From JAHFDS01 sp964593795 (GTDB lineage: Bacteria > Myxococcota_A > Polyangia > JAHFDS01), in assembly GCA_964593795.1 (NCBI GenBank), contig CAZQJC010000020.1:1-64000 (forward strand): 64,000 bases of DNA, read 5' to 3'. Positions 21,099 to 32,304 of this stretch are shown piece after piece (positions within the stretch are counted from its first letter, which is position 1; each line of letters begins with the position of its first letter). The notes beneath the pieces are model-generated. The model made no database searches and was not told the DNA's origin. It was given only the letters and a program-made list of their open reading frames with translations. A program made the position numbers and the translations under genes.

Positions 21099-21781
21099 TG
21101 CGACTCCTTGCAGCTGAACATCCAGTAGGCCGTGACCAGGAAGCCATCGGTGGAGACGTGCCTGTTGACCGGCACGGCGCCCCCGGCATCGTCGAACTCG
21201 CGATCCGACACCACCAGCTCGAGCAGGTGCTGGATGGGCAGGGTGGTGCCGCTGCCGCCCGCGCCCATGCCCCCCGCCCCGGTCGGCATCTCCATGATCG
21301 CCAGGTCGCTGCAGTGAAGGTTCGGGAACTCGACCGCCGGCCGCGAGATCGTCGGACCGGTGGTCGGAGGGGACACGCCCGTCCGGAACACCTGGAAGTT
21401 CCCGTGGTCATAGTCCACGAACATCCGGACGTAGAGCTTGTCCTTGAAGTTCGGGTCATCGAGCTTGATCGAGATGTTCGTGCCCGGCGAGGAGCTGTCG
21501 AGCGCGAGCTCGAGCGGCGTTGGCGGATTGAACAGCAACGGCTCGGGCATCCGAGCGACGATCCGTGGTGGCTGGTTGACCTCCACGGTCTTCTGCTCGA
21601 CCTCGAGGCCGTCCGGGAGCACACAGGAGTCGCAGAGCGTCAGCATTCCGAGCCACAGGAGCACGAGGAGGCCCCTCGGGCCCCTTGGAGAGCAGAATCC
21701 GTGCCGGCCGGAACCCACGGGAATGACAGGCGGCTCGTCGCCTAGCCGCGACATCTGCGTCATGCGCGAGCCGGGGGGCAT
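21095..21781 (-). CDS. Lipoprotein of unknown function
   Basis: A 228-residue protein whose N-terminal 38 residues include a basic stretch and a hydrophobic run ending in LCDSC, a plausible lipobox at about Cys50. Starts at 21781 or at the internal ATG 21763 are both possible; the shorter one gives a more typical signal peptide. The mature part is a mixed beta-type domain with a short Gly-Ala-Met loop (GAGGMGAGGSG). I do not recognise a family. It is coupled by four-base overlap to the carboxypeptidase-regulatory-like lipoprotein. Confidence 0.7.
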   Translation of the reverse strand: MPPGSRMTQMSRLGDEPPVIPVGSGRHGFCSPRGPRGLLVLLWLGMLTLCDSCVLPDGLEVEQKTVEVNQPPRIVARMPEPLLFNPPTPLELALDSSSPGTNISIKLDDPNFKDKLYVRMFVDYDHGNFQVFRTGVSPPTTGPTISRPAVEFPNLHCSDLAIMEMPTGAGGMGAGGSGTTLPIQHLLELVVSDREFDDAGGAVPVNRHVSTDGFLVTAYWMFSCKESQ

Positions 21782-21818
21782 CGGCGCTACCCGGGGTGGA
21801 CGGCGCGCCCGGCCGCCG

Positions 21819-23651
<1,833 letters not shown>

Positions 23652-23734
23652 GTGGGGTTCGGACCAGCTAGCTTACCCGGCCTGCCCGCGAACTTCATCA
23701 AATCGCATGGTTCGTGGGCGCCGCGCGCTGGCGG

Positions 23735-24550
23735 TCAGAACTGGATGCCGAGGCCCATCGGCGTCGGTCGGATCGAGACGCGCCCCGCCGGCTGCGGCCG
23801 CTCCTGGCGGGTCGTCTCCTCGCCCTTCCAGTTCTCGATCGCGTCGTACACCCCGAGGCCCCAGACGACGAAGAACAGGCCGCCCGTCACGATGTGCGTG
23901 AGCTCCAGGCTCGCGGCCGTGCCGGCGTCCCGCTCCGGCACCACGCCGCTCGGGTACTTGAGGTGGACGGCGGCGTACGTGGCCAGGCTGGCCGCGCCGA
24001 GCGCGACCTCGGTGACGAGGAAGCCCCAGCCCTTGCCGGCTTGCTTGTTCTGGAACTGCCCCGCGCCGAACGGCAGGAGGTTCACCGAGAAGGGGCGCTC
24101 GCGCACGCGCGTCTCGACGAGGATGCGGACCGCGTTCCTGCGCCGCTCCTCCTCCTCCCGCCGCCGGCGGTCCTCCTCGCGCCGGCGCGCCTCGGCCTCG
24201 ATCCGCCGGAGCTCGTCCTGGTTCTCGCGCTTGAGGCGCTCGACGAAGTCGGTCACGTCGGGGCCGTCCACGACGCGGTCCATGCGGAAGTCCGGCTGGA
24301 GCGTGAGCAGGATCTGGAACTCCACGCGCGCGCGGAAGTTGTCCTTCGCGTAGAAATAAGCGGCGCCGAGGAGCTTGCGCGCCCGCACCACCTCGTCCTC
24401 GCTCGAGAGCGTGATCTTCGGGTAGAGCAGGGGCCGCAGGAGCTGCACGGCGCCGGCCCAGTCGTTCTGCTCGTACGCCGCGCGCGCTCGCGCGAGGTCC
24501 TCGGCGGGCGTCGCCACCGTCACCGCCAGGAGGAGCAGCAGTCCCCACAC
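23735..24550 (-). CDS. TPR-containing envelope protein with coiled coil
   Basis: A 271-residue protein. A short signal peptide is followed by a TPR-like pair (~17-95: ARAAYEQNDWAGAVQLLRPLL, LLGAAYFYAKDNFRARVEF). A strongly charged Arg/Glu coiled coil spans ~110-140. The C-terminal part has two hydrophobic segments around NKQAGKGWGFLVTEVALG and GGLFFVVWGLGVYDA, resembling the DUF5683-type ending. Start GTG at 24550 is supported by TATCAT ending nine bases upstream and no Shine-Dalgarno. It follows the PEGA kinase closely (33-base gap). Confidence 0.75.
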   Translation of the reverse strand: MWGLLLLLAVTVATPAEDLARARAAYEQNDWAGAVQLLRPLLYPKITLSSEDEVVRARKLLGAAYFYAKDNFRARVEFQILLTLQPDFRMDRVVDGPDVTDFVERLKRENQDELRRIEAEARRREEDRRRREEEERRRNAVRILVETRVRERPFSVNLLPFGAGQFQNKQAGKGWGFLVTEVALGAASLATYAAVHLKYPSGVVPERDAGTAASLELTHIVTGGLFFVVWGLGVYDAIENWKGEETTRQERPQPAGRVSIRPTPMGLGIQF

Positions 24551-24558
24551 GCGCGCCG

Positions 24559-24564
24559 ATGATA
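24559..24564 (-). promoter_or_regulatory. -10 element TATCAT, near-leaderless start
   Basis: Minus-strand TATCAT (5/6 match to consensus) ends nine bases before the GTG at 24550. No good -35 at 17 bp. Confidence 0.45.
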
Positions 24565-24583
24565 CCCGACGCTCGGGCGGTGG

Positions 24584-26332
24584 TTAGTCTTCCTTCTCGA
24601 GGGTGAACGTCACGGTCGCGGTCTCGTTCGCCTCGATCGTCACCGTCTGCGAGGCCTCCTTGAAGCCAGGCGCCGTCGCGCGGACGACCACCCGCTCGGT
24701 CGAGCCGTCGCCCTTGAGGTCCACCTGCGTCACGCGCGCGCTGGTCGCGGGGCGCTGCCCGATCTGGATCGACGTCTGAGGAGCGTTGCTGGTCCACTGG
24801 AGCGTCGCCGGGCGCCAGCGCAGCTTGCGGTTGATGCGGCGGCCGGTGTCGGTCGCGTCGATGAGCACCGTCTCCGGGTAGCAGGCGTCGCCGCAGGTGA
24901 TGACGAGCTGGTGCTTGCCGCCGGGGACCATGACGACCGAGCTCTGCGCCGAGTACCCCGGCACGCGCTGGCCGTCGAGCATCACCCACGCCGACTTCTG
25001 GAACACCGTGACGTCGAAGGGGCGCGCCTCCACCTGCAGCTCGGTCGAGGGCCGCGGCGCCGGGTCCACCGATTGCGGGCTGCCGATGTCCACCTGCCGC
25101 GCGGCGAGCGGGATGCGCATGTTCCGCGTGAGCACTCGCTTCGCGGGCGCGGCGGCCGCTCGGGACGGATCGGCCGGGCGAATGGTGGCCGGCTTCGGGC
25201 GCAGGACGAGCGGCGAGAACGCCGCCGCGGCCGCCACCAGCAGGAGCGTCGCGCCGCCCGCGATCCAGAGGCGCACCGCGCGCTGGCCGCGGCCGATGCG
25301 ATCGAGCAGCGCCTTCGCCGCCTCGTCGGCGGGGGACACCTCGAGGGCTCGGTTGAGCAGGTCGAGCGCGTCCGCCACGCGACGCTCGCCGCGGGCCTTC
25401 GCCGCTGCGGCGACCAGCGCCGGCACCAGCCGATCGGGGAACGCCGCCACGTGCGCATCGGGCTCGCGGAAGAACGCCGCCGTCTCGCGCCGCGCCTCCT
25501 CGATCCCCGACTCGGTGAGGTACGCCTCGAGCTCGGCGCACATGTCGCCGACCGCCTGATAGCGCTCGTCAGGGTTCTTCGCGAGCGCGCGGCGGATGAT
25601 GCCGGCCAGGCGCGCACCGATGCGCGAGCACACCTCCCGTGGGTCCGAGTACTCGCACTCGCCGATGCGCCGCAGCACCTCGTGCGGGTTCTTGCCAGCG
25701 AACGGCAGCTTCCCGGTGGCGAGCTGGTAGAGCAGGATGCCCATCGAGAAGACGTCGGTGCGAAAGTCGATGGGCTTGCCGCTGACGTGCTCCGGCGACA
25801 TGTACGCCGGCGAGCCGAGGAGCTGCCCGGTCACCGTCAGACGCTCGGTGTCGACCATCTGCGCGATGCCGAAGTCCATCAGCTTGACCGCGCCGTCGTC
25901 GGAGACCATCACGTTCTCGGGCTTGATGTCCCGGTGGATGATGCCGCCCTGGTGCGCGTGCACCAGCGCACGGCCGATCTCGAGGACCGCGCACGCGGCC
26001 AGCTCGGGGAACGGGAACGCGCTCTCGCCGCGCCGGTCGAGGAAGCGCCGCAGCGTCTCGCCCGCGATGAGCTCGGTGACGATGTAGCTCTCGGGCGATT
26101 CCGGCCCGGAGTAGTCGAAGATCTCGAGGATGTTCTCGTGGTGCAGCTTGGCGACGGCCTCGGCCTCGCGCTGCAGCCGGCGCTTCGACTCCGCGTCGTC
26201 GGAGAGGAAGGGATGCAGGATCTTGACGGCCACGGCGCGCTTGAGCGCCGTGTCGAGACCCCGGTAGACGACCGCCATACCACCGCGTCCGATCTCCTCC
26301 TGGATCTCGTACTTGGCGAGGCGTCGACCAAC
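24584..26332 (-). CDS. Transmembrane Ser/Thr kinase with PEGA-like C-terminus
   Basis: A 582-residue kinase from ATG 26332. The glycine loop GRGGMAVVY, Lys38, HRDIKPEN (134-141) and DFG (154-156) are all intact. A TPR-like helical linker (~275-345) leads to one membrane helix (~350-372). The outer part carries PEGA-type segments (KSAWVMLDGQRVPG, GGKHQLVITC) and a final repeat (VRATAPGFKEASQTVTIEA). PEGA modules are thought to bind the envelope. The ORF is open to 26386, but a TTGCCC-17-TACGAT promoter occupies 26358-26386, so ATG 26359 overlaps the -10. ATG 26332, preceded by GGGTGG, is preferred. Confidence 0.92.
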   Translation of the reverse strand, partial: VGRRLAKYEIQEEIGRGGMAVVYRGLDTALKRAVAVKILHPFLSDDAESKRRLQREAEAVAKLHHENILEIFDYSGPESPESYIVTELIAGETLRRFLDRRGESAFPFPELAACAVLEIGRALVHAHQGGIIHRDIKPENVMVSDDGAVKLMDFGIAQMVDTERLTVTGQLLGSPAYMSPEHVSGKPIDFRTDVFSMGILLYQLATGKLPFAGKNPHEVLRRIGECEYSDPREVCSRIGARLAGIIRRALAKNPDERYQAVGDMCAELEAYLTESGIEEARRETAAFFREPDAHVAAFPDRLVPALVAAAAKARGERRVADALDLLNRALEVSPADEAAKALLDRIGRGQRAVRLWIAGGATLLLVAAAAAFSPLVLRPKPATIRPADPSRAAAAPAKRVLTRNMRIPLAARQVDIGSPQSVDPAPRPSTELQVEARPFDVTVFQKSAWVMLDGQRVPGYSAQSSVVMVPGGKHQLVITCGDACYPETVLIDATDTGRRINRKLRWRPATLQWTSNAPQTSIQIGQRPATSARVTQVDLKGDGSTERVVVRATAPGFKEASQTVTIEANETATVTFTLEKED

Positions 26333-26357
26333 CATTTCCACCCGTGTCGTGGGTGAC

Positions 26358-26386
26358 ATCGTAGGGGATGGTGGGGAGTCGGGCAA
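26358..26386 (-). promoter_or_regulatory. Promoter TTGCCC-17-TACGAT for PEGA kinase
   Basis: Minus strand: -35 at 26381-26386 and -10 at 26358-26363. The start site would be near 26351, giving about 19 bases of leader to ATG 26332. Confidence 0.55.
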
Positions 26387-26425
26387 CCCGGCCCCGCGGT
26401 GGAAGTCCCGAGAACGACACGCCCC

Positions 26426-26454
26426 TTGACAAGCCGCGTCCGAGGGACTACCAA
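26426..26454 (+). promoter_or_regulatory. tRNA-Val promoter, TTGACA-17-TACCAA
   Basis: -35 at 26426-26431 is a perfect match. -10 TACCAA at 26449-26454. The start site would be about 14 bases before the tRNA. Confidence 0.65.
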
Positions 26455-26474
26455 CTTCCCCATCGTAGCGGTGA

Positions 26475-26549
<75 letters not shown>

Positions 26550-26730
26550 GTAACCCCGCCGGAACCCAGCCGGCGCCCACGATCCTCCTCACTCCTTCCT
26601 CTTCCGTTGCCCGCCACGCGGCTCGCGTGAGCTCCACGCAAACAGCTTGAAGCGGCGTGGAGGAGCTTTCAGGCTCGGCGCGCCGATTCGCGATGCGCGA
26701 AGGCTGGAGATCCCGTACATGATCGTGCTC

Positions 26731-26763
26731 GGCCGGTTGCGCCTCGCGGCGCAGGTGCCGGCC
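26731..26763 (+). promoter_or_regulatory. Hairpin in the infC leader
   Basis: GGCCGG and TGCGCC (26731-26743) pair with GGCGCA and CCGGCC (26748-26763), loop TCGC with an internal bulge. It ends about 30 bases before the infC start codon, a place where attenuation or translational control would act. No U-run follows. The rest of 26550-26730 shows only a weak GCCGG/CCGGC stem after the tRNA and a pyrimidine-rich stretch. Confidence 0.4.
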
Positions 26764-26794
26764 ATCGCCAACTGCTAGGAAAGGGACTAGGACC

Positions 26795-27499
<705 letters not shown>

Positions 27500-27537
27500 C
27501 CCGAGCCGGCGCCTCGGCGGGTCCACTACAAATTGTC

Positions 27538-27593
27538 TTGCATTCCGGGGGCCTCCCGGTTAAGAAACGCGACCTCGGCCTTCGGGCCGGAGG
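27538..27593 (+). promoter_or_regulatory. Possible internal promoter and UUCG hairpin before rpmI
   Basis: TTGCAT (27538-27543) and TAAGAA (27561-27566) are 17 bp apart. The message would open with a hairpin (27573-27593: CCTC-GGCC, TTCG loop, GGCC-g-GAGG). A UUCG-capped stem ahead of rpmI-rplT could be an L20 control site, as known in other bacteria, but the match is only positional. Confidence 0.35.
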
Positions 27594-27629
27594 CGTCGAG
27601 AACGCAAGGCTTCAGGAGCCCGATCAGTC

Positions 27630-27827
27630 ATGCCGAAGATGAAGAGCAACTCCGGTGCGAAGAAGCGCTTCAAGGTGACCAAGAACGGTCGCGTGAAGTT
27701 CAAGGGCGCTTACCGCAACCACATCCTCACCAAGAAGTCCACGAAGGCGAAGCGCAAGATGCGCGGCGCCCACTACATCGCCGACACCCAGGAGCACCAG
27801 GTGAAGGCGATGCTGCCCTACGCCTAG
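27630..27827 (+). CDS. rpmI: 50S ribosomal protein L35
   Basis: A 65-residue, very basic protein with the L35 signature MPKMKSNSGAKKRFKVT and GAYRNHILTKKS. A structural part of the large subunit. Follows infC in the standard infC-rpmI-rplT order, with GGAG about nine bases before the ATG. rplT starts 22 bases after its stop. Confidence 0.97.
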   Translation: MPKMKSNSGAKKRFKVTKNGRVKFKGAYRNHILTKKSTKAKRKMRGAHYIADTQEHQVKAMLPYA

Positions 27828-27848
27828 CGAAATCGCAGGAGAAGCAAG

Positions 27849-28202
27849 ATGCCGCGCGCAAAAGGTGGGTTCAAGACCCGTCGCCGTCGTAACAAGATCA
27901 TCAAGGCCGCCAAGGGCTATCGCGGTGGTCGTCACTCGAACTGGAAGGCCGCGTTCGAGACCGTTCGCCACGCGTGGATGCACGCGTACCGCGGGCGCAA
28001 GCAGCGCAAGCGCGACATGCGCGCGCTGTGGATCACGCGCATCGCGGCGGCCGTGCGCGAGCACGGGCTCTCCTACTCGCGCTTCGTCGGTGCGCTCGCC
28101 AAGGCCGGCGTGACCCTCGACCGCAAGGTCCTCTCGGACATCGCGATCGCGGATCCCGTGGCGTTCGGCAAGATCGTCGCCGCCGCGCAGCAGGCCAGCT
28201 AG
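27849..28202 (+). CDS. rplT: 50S ribosomal protein L20
   Basis: A 117-residue protein of normal length. It has MPRAKGGFKTRRRRNKI, then the GYRGGRHSNWKAAFE and RKQRKRDMRALWI segments of L20. It nucleates large-subunit assembly and in several bacteria represses its own operon by binding the mRNA. AGGAG lies about eight bases before the start. Followed by a strong hairpin at 28210. Confidence 0.97.
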   Translation: MPRAKGGFKTRRRRNKIIKAAKGYRGGRHSNWKAAFETVRHAWMHAYRGRKQRKRDMRALWITRIAAAVREHGLSYSRFVGALAKAGVTLDRKVLSDIAIADPVAFGKIVAAAQQAS

Positions 28203-28209
28203 CTTCAGC

Positions 28210-28247
28210 TCGCGCCCGCTTCAGCCCTCATCACAGGGCGGGCGCGA
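28210..28247 (+). promoter_or_regulatory. Attenuator-like hairpin between rplT and pheS
   Basis: TCGCGCCCGC (28210-28219) pairs perfectly with GCGGGCGCGA (28238-28247) over ten bases, with an 18-base loop. It lies eight bases after the rplT stop. The following bases (ACTTCTCTCC) are pyrimidine-rich but not a U-run, so termination would be partial. Confidence 0.5.
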
Positions 28248-28353
28248 ACTTCTCTCCGAGCCTGGCGCGCGGCCCGAGCTGCGCGTCACTTCTGCGGCCC
28301 CGGGTCAACGCGTCGAGTTCGGACTTTCCGCCGCCTGGCGGAGGTAGGGACGC

Positions 28354-29391
28354 ATGACCGCCCAAGAGATCATCCAGCAGATCGAGGACGCCGGCCGCGA
28401 GTTCGCTCGCGCGATCGGCGACCTCCGCGACGAGCAGGCCATCCGCGCCGAGAAGGCGCGCGTGCTCGGCAAGAAGGGCAGCCTCGCCGGGGCCATGAAG
28501 GGCCTCGGCGCGCTCGCGGCGCCCGATCGGCCGCGCGTCGGAGAGGCGCTCAACCGGGTCAAGGACGGCATCGAGGCCGAGGTCGAGCGGCGTCTACGCG
28601 CGATCGCGGAGGAGGCCCTCGAGGCTGACCTCGCACGCCGCGTGGACGTGACGCTGCCGGCCAGGCCGCGCCGTCGCGGGCACCTGCACCTCCTGACCCA
28701 GCTCCTGCGCGAGATCGAGGACATCTTCAAGGAGATCGGCTTCCAGGTCGAGACGGGGCCGCAGGTCGAGACGGACTTCCACAACTTCGAGGCGCTGAAC
28801 ATGCCGCCGGATCACCCGGCGCGTGACATGCAAGACACCTTCTTCATCGAGGGTGGCGAGGGGCAGCTCGTCCTGCGGACGCACACGTCGCCGGTGCAGA
28901 TCCGCACCATGCTCGCGGGGCCGCCGCCCGTGCGCATCATCGCGCCGGGTGTGGTCTACCGCCGCGACGACGATCCGACGCACAGCCCGATGTTCACGCA
29001 GGTCGAGTGCCTGTGCGTGGACCACGGCGTGTCGTTCGCCGATCTCAAGGGCACGCTGCTCCACTTCGTGCACCGCTTCTTCGGGCCGGACATCGGCATC
29101 CGGCTGCGGCCGTCGTTCTTCCCGTTCACCGAGCCGTCGGCCGAGATGGACATCCTGTGCCTCTTCTGCAAGGGACGCGGCTGCCGCATCTGCAAGCAGA
29201 CGGGCTACCTCGAGGTCGGCGGCGCCGGCATGGTGGACCCCGCGGTCTTTGCGGCCTGCGGGTACGACCGCCACGACGTGACGGGCTTCGCGTTCGGCTT
29301 CGGCGTGGAGCGGATGGGCATGCTCCGCCACGGCGTGGACGACATCAAGCTCTGGTACGAGGGCGACGCCCGCTGGCTCGAACAATTCTGA
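28354..29391 (+). CDS. pheS: Phenylalanyl-tRNA synthetase alpha subunit
   Basis: A 345-residue catalytic subunit of the alpha2-beta2 enzyme that charges tRNA-Phe. It has an N-terminal coiled coil (1-90), then class II motifs (HARDMQDTF-like PARDMQDTFF, RPSFFPFTEPSAEMD, GFGVERMGML). A Cys cluster, CLFCKGRGCRICK, sits near residue 270, a feature of several bacterial PheS proteins. A small stem (28328-28341) occludes the first Gs of the GGAGG ribosome-binding site. pheT follows after 12 bases. Confidence 0.97.
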   Translation: MTAQEIIQQIEDAGREFARAIGDLRDEQAIRAEKARVLGKKGSLAGAMKGLGALAAPDRPRVGEALNRVKDGIEAEVERRLRAIAEEALEADLARRVDVTLPARPRRRGHLHLLTQLLREIEDIFKEIGFQVETGPQVETDFHNFEALNMPPDHPARDMQDTFFIEGGEGQLVLRTHTSPVQIRTMLAGPPPVRIIAPGVVYRRDDDPTHSPMFTQVECLCVDHGVSFADLKGTLLHFVHRFFGPDIGIRLRPSFFPFTEPSAEMDILCLFCKGRGCRICKQTGYLEVGGAGMVDPAVFAACGYDRHDVTGFAFGFGVERMGMLRHGVDDIKLWYEGDARWLEQF

Positions 29392-29403
29392 GAGGGAAGC
29401 CTC

Positions 29404-31890
29404 ATGCGCGTTTCTTGGAGCTGGCTCGGAGATCTCGTGGACCTCGGCGGAGAGACGCCGGAGACGCTCGCGAGGCGCTTGACGATGTCAGGGCTCGAGG
29501 TCGAGGGCTTCGATCGCATCGGGCACGGCCTCGACGACGTGGTGCTCGTCGAGGTGCGGCGGAGCGAGAAGCACCCGCGCGCCCAGAAGCTGACGCTCGT
29601 GTGGGTGTGGGACGGTACGGCCGAGACGCGGGTCGTATGCGGCGCGCCGAACGTGCCGGCGCCCGGCCATCGGGTCGCGTGGGCGCGGCCCGGCACGCGC
29701 ATGCCCGACGGGCGTGTGCTCGATGCTCGCGAGATCCAGGGCGAGGTTTCGCCGGGGATGCTGTGCTCGGAGCGCGAGCTCGGCCTGTCGGACGAGGGCG
29801 AGGGCATCCTCGTCCTGCCGCCGGGCGCGGGCGCGCTCGGGCGTCCCGCGGTGGACGCGCTCGGTGCGCGCGACGTGGTCCTCGAGGTGAACGTCACGCC
29901 CAACCGGGCGGACTGCATGGGGCACCTCGGGATCGCGCGCGAGGTGGCGGCGCTCCTCGGCCGGCCGTTCCGCACGCCCGCGCCGCAGCCAGCGGAGCAC
30001 GGCAAGCCCACCGCGGGCCGCGTGACGGTCACGATCGAGGACCCGTCCGCGTGCGGCCGCTACACCGCGCGCGTGATCGACGGCGTGCGCATCGGGCCCT
30101 CGCCGATGTGGATGCAGCGGCGGCTGCGCGCGGTCGGCGTGCGGCCGATCTCGAACGTCGTCGACGTGACGAACTACGTGCTCTTCGAGTACGGGCAGCC
30201 CTTGCACGCGTTCGACCTCGACAGGGTCGCGGAAGGTCGTGTCATCGTGCGGCTGGCCCGGTCGGGCGAGCGGTTCGTGACGCTCGACGGGCAGGAGCGC
30301 GCCCTCGAGGCCGACGACGTCGTGATCGCGGACCCGCGCGGAGGGATCGCGCTCGGCGGCGTGATGGGCGGCCGGGACAGCGAGGTCACGGACGGGACCA
30401 CGACGATCCTGCTCGAGTCGGCCAGCTTCGCCCCGGGGCGCATCCGCCGGACGTCGCGGCGGCTCGCGCTGCGGAGCGAGGCGTCGCAGCGCTTCGAGCG
30501 CGGCGTGGACGTCGAGGCCGTGGCCGCGGCGAGCACGCGGGCGGCCATGCTCATCGCCGAGACGGCGGGCGGGACGATCGCGCCCGGCATGGTGGACGCC
30601 TATCCGGGACGTGCCGAGCGCGCCATCGTCTCGCTGCGGCCGGCGATGGTGGACCGCGTCCTCGGCGTCGAGGTGGGCGTGGCCGAGACGACCTCGATCC
30701 TGGAGCGGCTGGGGCTCGAGATCACGCCGGGCGAGACGCTCGTCGCGCGGGTGCCGAGCTACCGCGGGGACCTCACGCGCGAGGCGGACCTCATCGAGGA
30801 GATCGCGCGCGTCCGTGGCTTCGATGCGATCCCGGCCCGGATCCCCGGGGGGCTCGGCGCGGTCGAGGGGCGCGGGGGGCGGGCGCGACAGCCGGTGGAG
30901 CTCGCGCGCGACGCGCTCTGCGATGCGGGCCTCGACGAGGCGATCACCTACGGCTTCGCAGCGCCCTCGCGGCTCGCGTGGTTCGCGCCGGTCGACCCCG
31001 GTGCGATCGATGTGCCCCCCGGCGCCGAGCTGTCCACGCGCGTTCGCTTCGGCGGAGCCGAGCGCCGCACGCTGGCCAATCCCCTTCGTGAGGATCACCT
31101 CGGCCTGCGGCCCAACCTGCTTCCGAACCTCCTCGACGTCGTGAAGCTGAACCTCGACCGGGGCTCGCGGGACCTCGCGCTCTTCGAGGTCGGCACGGTG
31201 TTCCACGAGTCACGCGAGGAGGTGGATCCCCGAGGCCGCACCACGCGCAAGCCGGTGGAGCGCGTGCACGCGGCGGGCGTGCTGTGCGGCCGGCGCAAGG
31301 GCTGGCTGGCGGCGCCCGAGGGAATCGACTTCTTCGACGCCAAGGCGGCGGTCGAGCACGTCGCCGCTGCGCTCGGGGCGCGGGCGGTCTGCGTCCCCGC
31401 CACGAGGGCGCCCGAGTGGATGCATCCGGGGGTCCGCGCGTGGGTCTACCTCGAGGGCCCCGCGGGAAGGCACCTCCTCGGCGTGGTGGGCGAGCTCTCG
31501 CCGCGGCTCCGGCTGCGCTACGCGATCGACTGCCCGGTCTTCGCGTTCGAGCTGGATCTGTCCGAGGCGCCGGTGCCGCCGCACACCCAGATGACGCACC
31601 TGCCGCGGCACCCGGCGATCGCCCGGGATGTCTCGCTGCTGGTCGATGTGATGCTGCCGGCGGCCACGGTCGAAGCGGCGCTGCGGGCCACGCACGAGCC
31701 GCTGCTCGTGGGCGCCGAGGTGGTCGAGGACTATCGCGATCCGACACACGTGCCGGCCGGCAAGAAGGCGCTCCTGTGGGCGCTCACGTACCGTGCGGCC
31801 GACCGGACGCTCACCGACGCGGAGGTCGAGGCGGCGCACGAGGCGCTGGTCGGCAAGGCCTGCCAGGGCCTCGGCGCAGTGCGCCGCTGA
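29404..31890 (+). CDS. pheT: Phenylalanyl-tRNA synthetase beta subunit
   Basis: An 828-residue subunit with all expected parts. The N-terminal EMAP-like tRNA-binding domain is at ~39-155 (VRRSEKHPRAQKLTLVWVW, CGAPNVPAPG). The B3/B4 editing region is central (NRADCMGHLGIAREVA). B5 and the catalytic-like core follow, and a C-terminal ferredoxin-fold anticodon domain (HLPRHPAIARDVSLLVDV). It edits mischarged Tyr-tRNA-Phe. GAGGG precedes the ATG. Confidence 0.97.
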   Translation: MRVSWSWLGDLVDLGGETPETLARRLTMSGLEVEGFDRIGHGLDDVVLVEVRRSEKHPRAQKLTLVWVWDGTAETRVVCGAPNVPAPGHRVAWARPGTRMPDGRVLDAREIQGEVSPGMLCSERELGLSDEGEGILVLPPGAGALGRPAVDALGARDVVLEVNVTPNRADCMGHLGIAREVAALLGRPFRTPAPQPAEHGKPTAGRVTVTIEDPSACGRYTARVIDGVRIGPSPMWMQRRLRAVGVRPISNVVDVTNYVLFEYGQPLHAFDLDRVAEGRVIVRLARSGERFVTLDGQERALEADDVVIADPRGGIALGGVMGGRDSEVTDGTTTILLESASFAPGRIRRTSRRLALRSEASQRFERGVDVEAVAAASTRAAMLIAETAGGTIAPGMVDAYPGRAERAIVSLRPAMVDRVLGVEVGVAETTSILERLGLEITPGETLVARVPSYRGDLTREADLIEEIARVRGFDAIPARIPGGLGAVEGRGGRARQPVELARDALCDAGLDEAITYGFAAPSRLAWFAPVDPGAIDVPPGAELSTRVRFGGAERRTLANPLREDHLGLRPNLLPNLLDVVKLNLDRGSRDLALFEVGTVFHESREEVDPRGRTTRKPVERVHAAGVLCGRRKGWLAAPEGIDFFDAKAAVEHVAAALGARAVCVPATRAPEWMHPGVRAWVYLEGPAGRHLLGVVGELSPRLRLRYAIDCPVFAFELDLSEAPVPPHTQMTHLPRHPAIARDVSLLVDVMLPAATVEAALRATHEPLLVGAEVVEDYRDPTHVPAGKKALLWALTYRAADRTLTDAEVEAAHEALVGKACQGLGAVRR

Positions 31891-31997
31891 GGACCGCCCT
31901 CGAAGCGGAAGGGATTGATGTTCCTATGGGTTCCGCCTTCGGATGAATTGACTCCGGCGGCGCGCGGAAGTACCGTCGAGTCGTTCGGAGGACTGAA

Positions 31998-32276
31998 ATG
32001 ACGAAGGCTGACATCATCGAGAAGGTCTACGAGCAGGTGGGCGGGTGCTCGAAGAAGGAGGCTGCCGAGATCGTCGAGACGGTGTTCGACACGATCAAGG
32101 AGACCCTCGAGCGCGGGGAGAAGATCAAGATCAGCGGTTTCGGTAACTTCGTCGTCCGCGACAAGAACTCTCGCGTCGGTCGCAACCCGCAGACGGGCGA
32201 GGAGATCACCATCTCGGCCCGCCGCGTGCTCACGTTCAAGCCCTCGCAGGTGCTCAAGAGCGCCCTGAACGGGTAG
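31998..32276 (+). CDS. ihfA: Integration host factor alpha-type DNA-bending protein
   Basis: A 92-residue HU/IHF-family protein. The DNA-arm motif GRNPQTGEEI and the helical body (TKADIIEKVYEQVGG, GEKIKISGFGNF) are intact. Location directly after pheT, as in proteobacteria, points to the IHF alpha branch rather than HU. It bends DNA and supports sigma54 promoters, relevant to the sigma54 activator in this window. GGAGG lies seven bases before the ATG. The 107-base gap from pheT may hold its own promoter, but I see no convincing one. Confidence 0.92.
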   Translation: MTKADIIEKVYEQVGGCSKKEAAEIVETVFDTIKETLERGEKIKISGFGNFVVRDKNSRVGRNPQTGEEITISARRVLTFKPSQVLKSALNG

Positions 32277-32304
32277 GGCGTCCCTCCCGCTCGCTGGCCC
32301 GTCC

